Source: RHKX01 sp963826475
GTDB taxonomy: Bacteria; Actinomycetota; Thermoleophilia; Solirubrobacterales; 70-9
Assembly (NCBI GenBank): GCA_963826475.1
Contig: CAWGXC010000002.1
Coordinates: forward strand, 1 to 64,000
Direction: 5' to 3'
Length of the DNA stretch: 64,000 nucleotides
In this document: positions 32,975-41,377 of the stretch, in pieces
Position numbering within the stretch: the stretch's first letter is position 1
Layout of the letters: each line of letters begins with the position of its first letter
Position numbers and translations under genes: made by a program
Notes under the pieces: generated by a model
Databases searched by the model: none
What the model was told of the DNA's origin: nothing
The model's input: the letters and a program-made list of their open reading frames with translations, nothing else

Positions 32975-33990
32975 TGCGCCGAGCTTCGACCCCCGAGCCC
33001 GTGACCGAGGTCATCGACATGGCCTCCGGCTGGCTCCCGGCCCAGATGGCCGACGTCGAGCGACGCCTCGAGGATCTGGTCGAGGGCTGGGGCCCAGAGC
33101 TCGGCTCGGATGCAAGCGAGACGCTCTCCGCCGGCGGCAAGCGCATGCGGCCGTTGCTCGTGCTGCTGTGCGCCGGACCGGGAGGAGGAGCCTCGGCGAT
33201 TCGCGCCGCAACCGCGATCGAGCTGGTCCACATGGCGACGCTCGTCCATGACGACGTCCTCGATGCCGCGCCGCTGCGACGAGGTCTCCCGACGGTCGTC
33301 GCCAGCTCGGGTCGCGCCCGCGCCGTGGCCACCGGTGACCTGCTCTTCTCACGCGCCTTCGCCGTGCTCTGCGGCGAGGAGGCCCCCGACGCCGAGACCA
33401 CGGCCAACGGGCACGCCCACGCCGGCCGCCAGGTCGAGCTGCTCGCCCGCGCCTCGGTCGCCCTGGCCCGCGGCGAGCTCGCTCAGCGCCGGGACGCCTT
33501 CGACGTCGAGGTCACGCCCGAGCGCTACATGGACCGCTGCCGGCTGAAGACCGCCGCCCTCTTCGAGTGCGCCTGCGTGATCGGAGCCGAGCGCCCGCAG
33601 GGCGAGCAGGAGGCGCTCGCCCGCTTCGGCTGCGAGATCGGCCTCGCCTTCCAGCTGCTCGACGACGTCCTCGACGTGCTCGGCCCACCCGAGCGGACGG
33701 GCAAGGCACGAGGCACCGACCTGCTCGACGGCACCGTGACTCTTCCGTTCATCCTCGCCCGCGAGCGCGACCCGTCACTGGTCGCGATCGACCTGGAGTC
33801 CCTCGATCCCGAATCCGCGGAGGGGATCTGCGACCGGATCGCCGCGACGCATGCGCCCGCCGAGGTTCGCGAGGATGCGCGGGAGCGGGTGGTGGCGGCG
33901 AAGGCGGAGCTGCGGACCTCCGGCGTCAAGGAGTCGGAGCTCGAGTTGCTGGAGCTGGTCGCCGACGGAGTCGTGGAGAGGTACAGCTAG
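32974..33990 (+). CDS. Polyprenyl diphosphate synthase (menaquinone side chain)
   Basis: 338 aa. First aspartate-rich motif in LVHDDVLDAA, second in QLLDDVLDVLG, with GGKRMRP at the N-terminus: trans-isoprenyl diphosphate synthase. Overlap of one base with menG points to the menaquinone tail, hepta- to nonaprenyl, as product; the exact chain length is not readable. It ends just before copy 2 of the 44-nt hairpin repeat. Confidence 0.92.
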   Translation: MRRASTPEPVTEVIDMASGWLPAQMADVERRLEDLVEGWGPELGSDASETLSAGGKRMRPLLVLLCAGPGGGASAIRAATAIELVHMATLVHDDVLDAAPLRRGLPTVVASSGRARAVATGDLLFSRAFAVLCGEEAPDAETTANGHAHAGRQVELLARASVALARGELAQRRDAFDVEVTPERYMDRCRLKTAALFECACVIGAERPQGEQEALARFGCEIGLAFQLLDDVLDVLGPPERTGKARGTDLLDGTVTLPFILARERDPSLVAIDLESLDPESAEGICDRIAATHAPAEVREDARERVVAAKAELRTSGVKESELELLELVADGVVERYS

Positions 33991-33996
33991 TAGTCA

Positions 33997-34040
33997 CCTC
34001 CGGGCAGATCCTCCGCTTCGCGTCCGGTCTGCCCGGGTGG
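33997..34040 (+). repeat. 44-nt hairpin repeat, copy 2
   Basis: Identical over 44 nt to the copy behind the thioesterase gene 14.7 kb away. Stem CCGGGCAGA/TCTGCCCGG. It lies 7 nt after the polyprenyl synthase stop, between convergent genes, in a terminator position. Confidence 0.8.
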
Positions 34041-34076
34041 ATGGTCTCCTCGGCGGCGAGTAGGGAGGTTGGGGTT

Positions 34077-34466
34077 CTAAAAGTCTTCCGGGACGATCAG
34101 GTCCTGCTCGAGGGCTTGGCTGAATCGCTCCAGCTCGTCCTCCATGTTGGCGCGCTGCAGGCGCCCGAGGTCGTTGACGAGGGAGTCGGTCCCGGCGTCG
34201 AGGATCGTGTCGAAGCGGTCGAGCACGGCCTGCTCGTAGAGGCCGGCCTGGCGCCACTCGCACTCGGGGCAGCGCAGGTCGACGCGCCAGTGGGCGACGT
34301 CGGTCGGCACCCAGTTGGTCGGGTAGACCAGTTCAGAGGAGCACTCGGGGCAGATGTGCAGGTCCTCGGGGCGCCTGGTGTCCGGAAGCAACGGGAGTCC
34401 CGCGTCGGTGGCGCCGCTCCTGCCCCAGGAGGGCTGACCGGTGGATGAGGAATCGTGTGGAGACAT
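34077..34466 (-). CDS. Hypothetical zinc-ribbon-like protein
   Basis: 129 aa from ATG 34466. Two CxxC pairs (HICPECSSEL and LRCPECEWRQ) about 30 residues apart form a probable zinc ribbon; a helical C-terminus follows (DTILDAGTDSLVNDLGRLQ). The N-terminal 40 residues are Ser/Gly-rich. Conserved looking but without a known function. It diverges from dcd with 144 bp between. Confidence 0.7.
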   Translation of the reverse strand: MSPHDSSSTGQPSWGRSGATDAGLPLLPDTRRPEDLHICPECSSELVYPTNWVPTDVAHWRVDLRCPECEWRQAGLYEQAVLDRFDTILDAGTDSLVNDLGRLQRANMEDELERFSQALEQDLIVPEDF

Positions 34467-34610
34467 GACGTTCTGATTGCCGTATCGCCCACCTGGAGCT
34501 CCGCCTGAGAGGTATGCCCCGGGTATGGACGTTCGTCCGAGCCCGCCCGGCCACCCGCCTGCAGCCCCGGATCCCTCCGCGGCGCCTCCCATGACTAGAC
34601 TGCCGCCGCG

Positions 34611-35186
34611 ATGGTCCTCAGCGATCGCACGATCCGCGCCGAGATCGAGGCCGGCCGAATCTCATTCGACCCTTTCGACGAGGCGCTGATCCAGCCCTCG
34701 AGCGTCGACGTCAGGGTCGATCGCCAGTTTCGCGTCTTTCACAACGGGCGCCACCCCTATATAGACGTCCGCAAGGAGATGGAGGACCTGACCGAGCTGG
34801 TCAGCGTTCCCGACGATGAGCCGTTCATCCTCCACCCCGGCGAGTTCGTGCTCGGACAGACGCTCGAGCGCGTCAAGCTCCCCAACGACCTCGTGGCCCG
34901 CCTCGAGGGAAAGAGCTCGCTCGGCCGGCTCGGCCTGCTGATCCACTCGACCGCGGGTTTCGTCGATGCGGGCTTCGAGGGCAACCTGACGCTCGAGCTC
35001 TCCAACGTCGCCAACCTCCCGATCACCATCTACCACGGGATGCCGATCGGGCAGATCTCCTTCATGCGGATGGACCAGGCGGTCGAGCATGCCTACGGCT
35101 CGAAGGAGACCGGCAGCAAGTATCAGGGTCAGGGCGAGCCGACCGCCAGCCGCTACTTCCTCAACTTCCGCGACGGCAAGTCGTAG
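34611..35186 (+). CDS. dcd: dCTP deaminase
   Basis: 191 aa. The family block KSSLGRLGLLIHSTAGFVDA followed by GFEGNLTLELSN carries the catalytic residues, with QPSSVDVRVD at the N-terminus and ASRYFLNF at the C-terminus. It deaminates dCTP to dUTP for dTTP synthesis; a bifunctional dCTP deaminase/dUTPase form cannot be ruled out. Monocistronic. Confidence 0.95.
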   Translation: MVLSDRTIRAEIEAGRISFDPFDEALIQPSSVDVRVDRQFRVFHNGRHPYIDVRKEMEDLTELVSVPDDEPFILHPGEFVLGQTLERVKLPNDLVARLEGKSSLGRLGLLIHSTAGFVDAGFEGNLTLELSNVANLPITIYHGMPIGQISFMRMDQAVEHAYGSKETGSKYQGQGEPTASRYFLNFRDGKS

Positions 35187-35288
35187 CCGCACCAACCGAA
35201 TCGGATAGGATCGCCGCGGGTTAGGGGGGCGGACCCGGTTCAGATCACGGGGAATTGCGGCGCAGGCCGCGGAAGAGGAGAGTTTTTG

Positions 35289-36728
35289 ATGAGTCGTCGT
35301 TTCGCCACCCGCATCGGGCTCGCGCTGCTCGCCATCGCGCTGCTCGCGGTTCCAACTCAGGCCATGGCCGGCAAGAAGGGCAAGAAGGACAAGCCCCTCG
35401 TGGTCTGTAAGCACGGGTGCAAGTACTCGACGATTCAGAAGGCGGTCGACAAGTCCGGCAAGAACGCCACGATCAAGGTCAAGCCCGGCAAGTACAAGGA
35501 GGGCGTCATCGTCGACGGCCCCAAGCACGACGGCCTGACGATCAAGGGCACCGACGCCAAGCATCCGACGAAGGTCGTCCTGAACGGCAAGAACGCCAAG
35601 GGCCCCGACGGCCTCGCTCAGAACGGGGTCGAGGGCATCGACGTCTCGGATCTGACCCTGAAGAACATGTTCGCCAAGAACTACGCGTCCAACGGCTTCT
35701 TCGTTCGTGACTCCAACCCCGGGCCCGACGACAAGAAGATCGAGTGCGCCGACTACCTGATGAAGAACCTGGTCACCGCGTTCAACCGCTCCTACGGGAT
35801 GTACGCCTTCGGCTGCATCGGTGGCCGGATGACCAAGTCGACCGGATACGGCCATGGCGACTCGGCCTTCTACGTCGGCGGCACGCCGATTCAGAAGAAG
35901 CCCGATCCGACCTCGCTCGATCACCTCGACGGCCATGAGAACGTGCTGGGCTACTCGGGCACGAACTCGCGCTACATCACGATCAAGAACTCGAACTTCT
36001 ACAACAACGGCATCGGCGTGGTACCGAACACGCTCGACTCCGAGCCGTTCGAGCCCACCAGCGATGGCGTGATGGAGAACAACGACATCTTCTGGAACAA
36101 CTTCAACTACTTCCTGCCGAACTCCAGGGTCAAGACCGTCTCGAACGGCCTCGGCACGATCGGCACCCAGACGATTCAGTACCCGACGGGCGTCGGCGTC
36201 GCGATGCTCGGCGCGGACAACTGGATCATTCGTGACAACAACGTCTTCGGGAACTTCAAGTGGGGCGTGGCGCTCTTCTCGGACCCGACGAACGAGGGCG
36301 ACAACGCGATCAGCATGGACAACCAGGTCCTCAACAATCAGATGGGCCTCGCCGGCGCCGACACGAACGCCGTGGACCTCTGGAACGACGGATCGGGAAG
36401 CGGCAACTGCTTCGACGGCAACGTCGGCGTCGCGCCGCTCCCCGCCACCGAGGATCCGGGCAGTGGCGGCCCCGCCGGCAACGCGCTGCTCTACCCGTCC
36501 TGCACCGACGGCGCGCCCTCCTCGGAGACGGGCAGGTCGTCGGTGACGGAACTCAGTTCAACGAGCTCCTCACCTACGTGACCACCGACCCGCCCGAGAA
36601 CCAGGAGTGTTCGTGGATCGCACCACGATCACCCCGCCTACGCGGGCTACAAGCCCGAGGGTGCTCGGGGAACGGCCAAGACGGTCACTCCCCTCAACGT
36701 CACCCCCGGCCCGTCGTGCGGCTCATGA
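35289..36728 (+). CDS. Secreted right-handed beta-helix protein (two frameshifts)
   Basis: About 479 aa with an N-terminal Sec signal (IGLALLAIALLAVPTQAMA). A parallel beta-helix repeat is evident from turns such as NNGIGVV, NNDIFWNN and DNNVFGNFKWGVAL, as in NosD/pectate-lyase-like proteins. The frame shifts near 36525 (about one base missing) and again near 36610 (one extra), after which GYKPEGARGTAKTVTPL and a normal end follow; a HHDHPAY motif lies just after the second shift. The stop overlaps the next ATG (ATGA), linking it to the cupredoxin/multicopper oxidase genes. The combination suggests a copper-related extracytoplasmic factor. Confidence 0.75.
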
Positions 36729-37114
36729 GGGCCGCCAGAAGAGGACTGGTCGCGGCGCTCGTCGCTGGAACGGCGCTGATCCCGGTGAGCGCCGGGCTCG
36801 CGTCCGCCGACGGCGGTGCCGACAGGGCGACGAGGACGCCGAAGGTGAAGGTGGCCGACGACTACTTCGCGCCCGAGACCGTCAAGGTCAAGGCGGGATC
36901 GAAGGTCAAGTTCAAGTGGGATGGGATGAACACCAACTCACACAACGTGACCCTGAAGAAGGGACCCCGCGGGGCCAAGAAGAAGGACTTCACCTCCGCG
37001 ACCGGCTCGATCGGAATCAAGTTCGCCCCCAAGTTCAAGAAGAAGGGGACCTACGACTTCTATTGCACGATCCACCCGGGCACGATGCAGCTGACCGTCA
37101 AGGTCAAGAAGTAG
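36725..37114 (+). CDS. Secreted plastocyanin-like cupredoxin
   Basis: 129 aa with a signal peptide (LVAALVAGTALIPVSAGLASA). Type 1 copper ligands are H73, C114, H117 and M121 (NSHNV, FYCTIHPGTM). The mature part is Lys-rich. It is a likely electron carrier or copper shuttle. It starts inside the stop of the beta-helix gene and is 9 nt upstream of the multicopper oxidase, its probable redox partner. Confidence 0.9.
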   Translation: MRAARRGLVAALVAGTALIPVSAGLASADGGADRATRTPKVKVADDYFAPETVKVKAGSKVKFKWDGMNTNSHNVTLKKGPRGAKKKDFTSATGSIGIKFAPKFKKKGTYDFYCTIHPGTMQLTVKVKK

Positions 37115-37123
37115 GAAAACTCA

Positions 37124-38173
37124 ATGAGCCCACTCGGCCGTCGGGAGCTCTTCGCCGATGCGGGCGGCCTGCTGCTCTGCACGCTGGCGGGCCAGAAGGT
37201 GTTCCTCAACGGCGGCGGCGCCGATGTCGAGGCGCTGGCGACCGACGTCAAGGTTCCTCCGAAGGTCGCGGCCGCGAAGCGAAGCGGCTCCTACCGCTAT
37301 CCGCAGGCGCAGACGGTGCTGGCGCAGGCGACCCCGACGCGCGAGTACTGGATTCGCGCTGAGGCGACGAAGTGGGACATCGTCCCCAAGGGCCGCGACC
37401 AGATGATGGGGGAGAAGATCAAGGGGAAGACCACGTTCACGGCGTACGGCTACCGCGCCTACTCGCCCAACTTCGCGGAGCCGCTCGGGCCCGTGTCGAT
37501 TCCCGGCCCCCTGATCGAAGCGGAGATCGGCGACACCGTCACGGTCCACTTCCAGAACAAGCTCAGCGTCCCGGTGACGATCCACCCGCACGGGATCCTC
37601 TACTCCGTGGACATGGACGGCGCCTACAAGGGCAAGTACACCGACCCCGGCGGCTTCGTGCAGAAGAACGACACGTTCACCTACACCTGGGAGGCGGTCG
37701 AGGGTACGCAGGGCTTCTGGCTCTACCACGACCACGGCCCCATGGATCCCCTGCCGCTCTACAAGGGCCTGTTCGGGCCGCTGCTGATCACCGATCCGTC
37801 CGAGCGCCGGCCCGACCGCGAGTTCTTCACCGCCTTCCACTCCTTCCAGCCGGTCGCGACCGGGCTCGATCGGCCCTTCTACTGCATCAACGGCCGCGCC
37901 TACACGGGCAACACGACGACTCGCAGGGCCAAGGTCGGCGACGACGTCGCCTTCTACGTCTACGCGATCGACGACAACTTCCACACGTTCCACATCCACG
38001 GACACCGCTGGAAGGACCCGAACGGCGGCAAGATCATCGACAACATCACGCTGGGCCCGGCGGATTCCCTGGTGGCGAGGTTCACCGAGGACAACCCCGG
38101 TCGCTGGCTCTACCACTGCCACGTGTTCAGCCATCTCCACGAGGGGATGAGCGCTTGGTACATCGTCGAGTGA
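37124..38173 (+). CDS. Two-domain multicopper oxidase
   Basis: 349 aa. The N-terminus (GRRELFADAGGLLLCTLAGQ) is a twin-arginine-type signal. All copper sites are visible: HPH (154-156), HDH (202-204), HTFHIH (287-292) and HCHVFSHLHEGM (331-342), including the type 1 Cys332. Two cupredoxin domains only, thus a small laccase-like or nitrite-reductase-like enzyme that would work as a trimer. Substrates could be Cu(I), phenols, Mn(II) or nitrite. The GTG of the next gene overlaps its stop. tatA and tatC lie just downstream. Confidence 0.92.
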   Translation: MSPLGRRELFADAGGLLLCTLAGQKVFLNGGGADVEALATDVKVPPKVAAAKRSGSYRYPQAQTVLAQATPTREYWIRAEATKWDIVPKGRDQMMGEKIKGKTTFTAYGYRAYSPNFAEPLGPVSIPGPLIEAEIGDTVTVHFQNKLSVPVTIHPHGILYSVDMDGAYKGKYTDPGGFVQKNDTFTYTWEAVEGTQGFWLYHDHGPMDPLPLYKGLFGPLLITDPSERRPDREFFTAFHSFQPVATGLDRPFYCINGRAYTGNTTTRRAKVGDDVAFYVYAIDDNFHTFHIHGHRWKDPNGGKIIDNITLGPADSLVARFTEDNPGRWLYHCHVFSHLHEGMSAWYIVE

Positions 38174-38901
38174 GGAATGCCGTCCGCCTCGCGGCGCTGG
38201 CGCTGATCGCGCTCGTCGCCGCGCTCTCGATCGCCCCCGCGGCGTCGGCGTCCAACCGCCGGATCGCCATCGGCGACTACCGGTGGTCGGATCCGGAGAT
38301 CGAGATCCGCGAGGGTGAGCACGTGACCTGGTACTGGGTCGGACCGGACACCATGCACTCGATCACCGGGATCTCGCCCAACGACCTCGGAAGCGACAGC
38401 GATCCGGGCACGAACCAGCCCCATCACCAGATCGGCGACACCTACCAGCTCACCTTCAACCAGCCCGGCACGTTCCAGTTCCACTGCAAGCTCCACTCAA
38501 CCGTCCGTGGGCAGGTCGTCGTCGATCCGATCCCGGGCGATCCCAACACGGAGCCGGACCCGGTTCCGAAGAGCAACGTCGATCTGACGCCCCCTCGCAT
38601 CCGCGACCTGCGGCTGGCGAAGCAAACGGTCGGCCGGCGGGGCACGATCATGAGCTACGCCCTCGGCGAGGACGGCAAGCTCGCCGCCGACTACTACCGC
38701 TATGACGCCAAGGGCCATCGCCACTACGCCGGTTACGCCACGTGGCCCGGTCACGTGGGCTACAACGGCGTCCGCTTCGGCGCCCGGCGTGGACACTTCC
38801 GCCCCCGCCCCGGCAGGTACCTGGCGGTTCTCCGGGCGACGGACGAGGCGAACAACACCTCGAAGCCCCGCCGCCTGCACTTCTCGATTCGTAAGCGCTG
38901 A
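38170..38901 (+). CDS. Secreted cupredoxin-domain protein with C-terminal extension
   Basis: 243 aa; GTG start, signal peptide (LALIALVAALSIAPAASA). The cupredoxin domain has H63, C106 and H109 (DTMHSITG, FHCKLHSTV), but the axial Met expected three to four residues later is absent (LHSTVRGQV), so the copper site may be altered. The last ~110 residues form an extra beta-rich domain of unknown function (VGRRGTIMSYALGEDGKL). Part of the copper operon. Confidence 0.85.
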   Translation: MRNAVRLAALALIALVAALSIAPAASASNRRIAIGDYRWSDPEIEIREGEHVTWYWVGPDTMHSITGISPNDLGSDSDPGTNQPHHQIGDTYQLTFNQPGTFQFHCKLHSTVRGQVVVDPIPGDPNTEPDPVPKSNVDLTPPRIRDLRLAKQTVGRRGTIMSYALGEDGKLAADYYRYDAKGHRHYAGYATWPGHVGYNGVRFGARRGHFRPRPGRYLAVLRATDEANNTSKPRRLHFSIRKR

Positions 38902-38958
38902 GCCGAATCGGCTCCGGAGGCGGCTCAGCGGAGGAGCCCACCTCGCTACGATGGGCCC

Positions 38959-39243
38959 ATGCCCAACATCGGTCCACTCGAGCTGGCGGTCGTCGTCATC
39001 ATCGCCCTCGTGATCTTCGGTCCCAAGCGCCTGCCTGAGCTGGGAAAGTCGCTCGGGGACGGTATGCGTGAGTTCAAGTCGTCGATCTCGGGCGAGGGCA
39101 GGGAAGACGATCCCCCCGAGATCGAGAACGGCATCGAGGACGAGCCGGTCGCCGAGGACGAGGAGCCCACCCCGATCGCCGCGGCCGAGGCGGACACCGA
39201 GGCGCAGACCGCTTCCGCCCCCGGCGAACGTCCGAGCTCCTGA
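38959..39243 (+). CDS. tatA: Sec-independent translocase protein TatA (copy 2)
   Basis: 94 aa, MPNIGPLELAVVVIIALVIF then FGPKRLPELGKSLGDG: nearly identical in its first 45 residues to the tatA at 27 kb but with a different, longer acidic tail. It precedes tatC by 50 nt, and follows the copper operon. Probably the principal TatA because of its tatC linkage; the other copy may be dedicated to ferritin-like cargo. Confidence 0.93.
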   Translation: MPNIGPLELAVVVIIALVIFGPKRLPELGKSLGDGMREFKSSISGEGREDDPPEIENGIEDEPVAEDEEPTPIAAAEADTEAQTASAPGERPSS

Positions 39244-39293
39244 GCCCCTCCGGCTCCTGAGCCTGACGCCCAACCCTCGACTGGCCGGTAAAA

Positions 39294-40178
39294 GTGGCGC
39301 CTACGAAAGTCCGGAAGGCTGCGAGCTTCGAGGACCGGCTGACGCTGGTCGAGCACCTCGACGAGCTGCGCAGCCGGATCATCTTCTCGGGCATCTCGCT
39401 GCTGATCGTGGCGGTCATCTGCTTCTGGCAGAACCACGCGCTGCTCGACATCGCAAACGGCCCGCTTCCCGACGGCCAGCAGCTGCTCACGCTCTCCCCG
39501 TCGGAGCCGTTCATCACGACCCTGACGCTCGTCTTCTACAGCTCGATCCTGCTGACGCTGCCGATCCTGCTCTACCAGGCCTACGCGTTCATCCTTCCAG
39601 CGCTCAGCCCGAACGAGAAGAAGACCATGCTGCCGATGCTGCTGATGGTCCCGTTCCTGTTCGTAGCGGGCGTGATCTTCGCCTACTTCGTGGTCTTCCC
39701 GGCTGCGCTGAAGTTCCTCCTGAACTTCAACAACGACCAGTTCAACGTCCAGATCCGCGCTCGCGAGTACTACAGCTTCTTCTCGCTGACGCTCGTCTCG
39801 ATGGGAATGCTCTTCCAGGTCCCGGTCGGGATCCTCGCCGTGACCAGGCTCGGAATCGTCACCCCCCAACAGCTCGCCAAGAACCGCCGCTACGCGATTC
39901 TGATCATCGCGATCGTCGCGATGCTGCTGCCGGGCACCGATCCGGTGACGATGCTCCTCTCGATGCTGCCGCTGCTCGTGCTCTTCGAGGGCAGCCTGAT
40001 CCTCGCCAGGGCGCTTGGCACCCCGGGGGAGGAGAAGAGCATCATCAAGGCGGCCAGGGACGAGGTCGCGGACGTCAAGGCTGACGCCGAGGACCTCAAG
40101 GCTGACGTCAAGGAGGCCGTCGACGTCGACGGTGATGAGGATGACGACGCGGGTCCGCCCCCGACCCCGAACATCTAG
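39294..40178 (+). CDS. tatC: Sec-independent translocase protein TatC
   Basis: 294 aa with six membrane helices and the TatC signature: LVEHLDELRSRI at the N-terminus, a central FILPALSPNEKK loop and YYSFFSLTLVSMGMLFQVPV. It binds twin-arginine signals. GTG start. The C-terminal ~65 residues are a charged Asp/Lys/Ala tail not needed in the core family. Confidence 0.95.
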   Translation: MAPTKVRKAASFEDRLTLVEHLDELRSRIIFSGISLLIVAVICFWQNHALLDIANGPLPDGQQLLTLSPSEPFITTLTLVFYSSILLTLPILLYQAYAFILPALSPNEKKTMLPMLLMVPFLFVAGVIFAYFVVFPAALKFLLNFNNDQFNVQIRAREYYSFFSLTLVSMGMLFQVPVGILAVTRLGIVTPQQLAKNRRYAILIIAIVAMLLPGTDPVTMLLSMLPLLVLFEGSLILARALGTPGEEKSIIKAARDEVADVKADAEDLKADVKEAVDVDGDEDDDAGPPPTPNI

Positions 40179-40187
40179 GCTCCTCCG

Positions 40188-41054
40188 ATGCTCTTCGACA
40201 TTCGCGGCAAGCGCAAGCGCGTGATCCAGGTGATCTACGTCGGCCTCGCGGTCCTGATGGGCGGCGGGCTGATCCTCTTCGGCATCGGCGGCAGCACCAA
40301 CGGCGGCCTCTTCGACGCGATCGGCCTCGGTGGCGACAGCGTTTCCACGGACCCCCAGTTCGATGCCCAGATCCAGCGCGCCGAGGACGACCTCGCGACC
40401 AACCCCAAGGACGAGAAGGCCTTGCTGGTGCTCGCCCGCACCCACTTCCTCCAGGGCCAGACCTCGACCGAGGTCAACGCTCAGGGTCAGCGCACCCCGA
40501 CCGACCAGACGATCTCCGAGTTCGGCGACGCGATCGACGCCTGGAACAGGTATCTGGCGACGAAGCCCGCGAAGCCCGACGACAGCGTCGCCTCCCTGAT
40601 GCTGCAGGCATACGGGACGGTGACGACGGCCGCCAACCCGCCGGCGGAGCTGAAGGACAACGTCAACGGCGCCTACGAGGCGGCGAAGGTCGTCGCCGAA
40701 GCGCGGCCGAGCCTCGGCACCTATCTGAGCCTGGCGCAGACCGCGTATCTGTCGGGCAGGACCAAGGAAGGCGATGCGGCGAAGCAGAAGGCACTCGCCG
40801 CGGGCGCCGACTCCAGCTCGAAGGGTGCCGTCAAGCAGCAGCTCGCTCAGGCCGAGCGCCAGGGCAAGTTCGTCCAAAAGCTGATCAACGGTGACATCCC
40901 GCAGTCCGACACCTCGCAGAGCAACCCGCTGCAGGGCCTCGGCGGGACGGCCTCGCCACTTCCTACTCCGGGCTCGACCGGCACCACGACGACGCCGGTT
41001 CCCGATACCTCCGGGGGTAACTCCGGCGGCAAGAAGAAGTCCTCGAAGCCCTGA
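40188..41054 (+). CDS. TPR-like membrane-anchored protein
   Basis: 288 aa. One N-terminal helix (VIYVGLAVLMGGGLILFGIGG) anchors a helical domain with TPR-like repeats (DDLATNPKDEKALLVLARTH, DAWNRYLATKPAKPDDSVA, AEARPSLGTYLSLAQTAY) and a Gly/Thr/Pro/Ser-rich tail. Ten nucleotides after tatC, so in the same operon. A scaffold role near the Tat machinery is possible but unproven. Confidence 0.8.
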   Translation: MLFDIRGKRKRVIQVIYVGLAVLMGGGLILFGIGGSTNGGLFDAIGLGGDSVSTDPQFDAQIQRAEDDLATNPKDEKALLVLARTHFLQGQTSTEVNAQGQRTPTDQTISEFGDAIDAWNRYLATKPAKPDDSVASLMLQAYGTVTTAANPPAELKDNVNGAYEAAKVVAEARPSLGTYLSLAQTAYLSGRTKEGDAAKQKALAAGADSSSKGAVKQQLAQAERQGKFVQKLINGDIPQSDTSQSNPLQGLGGTASPLPTPGSTGTTTTPVPDTSGGNSGGKKKSSKP

Positions 41055-41105
41055 CCGGAACGGTGCGCGCTCCTCGCGGCGCCGGCTCGGTACCATGCCC
41101 CGCCC

Positions 41106-41178
41106 GGGCCATTAGCTCAGCTGGTAGAGCAGGAGACTCTTAATCTCAAGGTCGTTGGTTCGAGCCCAACATGGCCCA
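41106..41178 (+). tRNA. tRNA-Lys (anticodon CTT)
   Basis: The 73-nt cloverleaf has acceptor GGGCCAT/ATGGCCC, D-arm TAGCTCAGCTGGTAGAGC, anticodon loop CTCTTAA (CTT) and T-loop GTTGGTTCGAGCCCAAC. One G-A mismatch at the base of the anticodon stem. CCA is not encoded. A 24-bp tandem repeat begins one base after it. Confidence 0.93.
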
Positions 41179-41179
41179 T

Positions 41180-41227
41180 ATTCAGACGCGCGATGTGCCG
41201 GAGATTCAGACGCGCGATGTGCCGGAG
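41180..41227. repeat. 24-bp tandem direct repeat, two copies
   Basis: The 24-bp unit ATTCAGACGCGCGATGTGCC+GGAG is repeated exactly twice, back to back, directly 3' of tRNA-Lys. The 150 bases after it hold no convincing gene. Confidence 0.85.
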
Positions 41228-41377
41228 ACCTGATAGCTCAGGTACCAAGCCACATGACGAGCAACGCTGACGCCGACGAGGGCGGGGACGAGTAGCCGCT
41301 TCATTGAGCCAAAGTTTACTCGTCGCCAACTCTGAACGGCGCGATCGCGAGCCGATGGCTATCCATAGACTGGCCCG

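Noticed and set aside
35187..35288. Possible riboswitch (for example c-di-AMP) in the leader of the beta-helix gene
   Set aside because: The G-rich leader has some hairpin potential but I could not match the conserved core of any riboswitch class.
38946..41096. Minus-strand open frame of 716 codons
   Set aside because: Antisense to tatA, tatC and the TPR gene, all of which have family motifs.
41228..41245. TAGCTCAG tRNA-like motif after the tandem repeat
   Set aside because: Only a D-arm-like octamer; no acceptor or anticodon arm can be folded around it.
41206..41304. Minus-strand 32-codon frame (MKRLLVPALVGVSVARH...) near tRNA-Lys
   Set aside because: No Shine-Dalgarno, no family match, and it terminates in the tandem repeat; too short to call.
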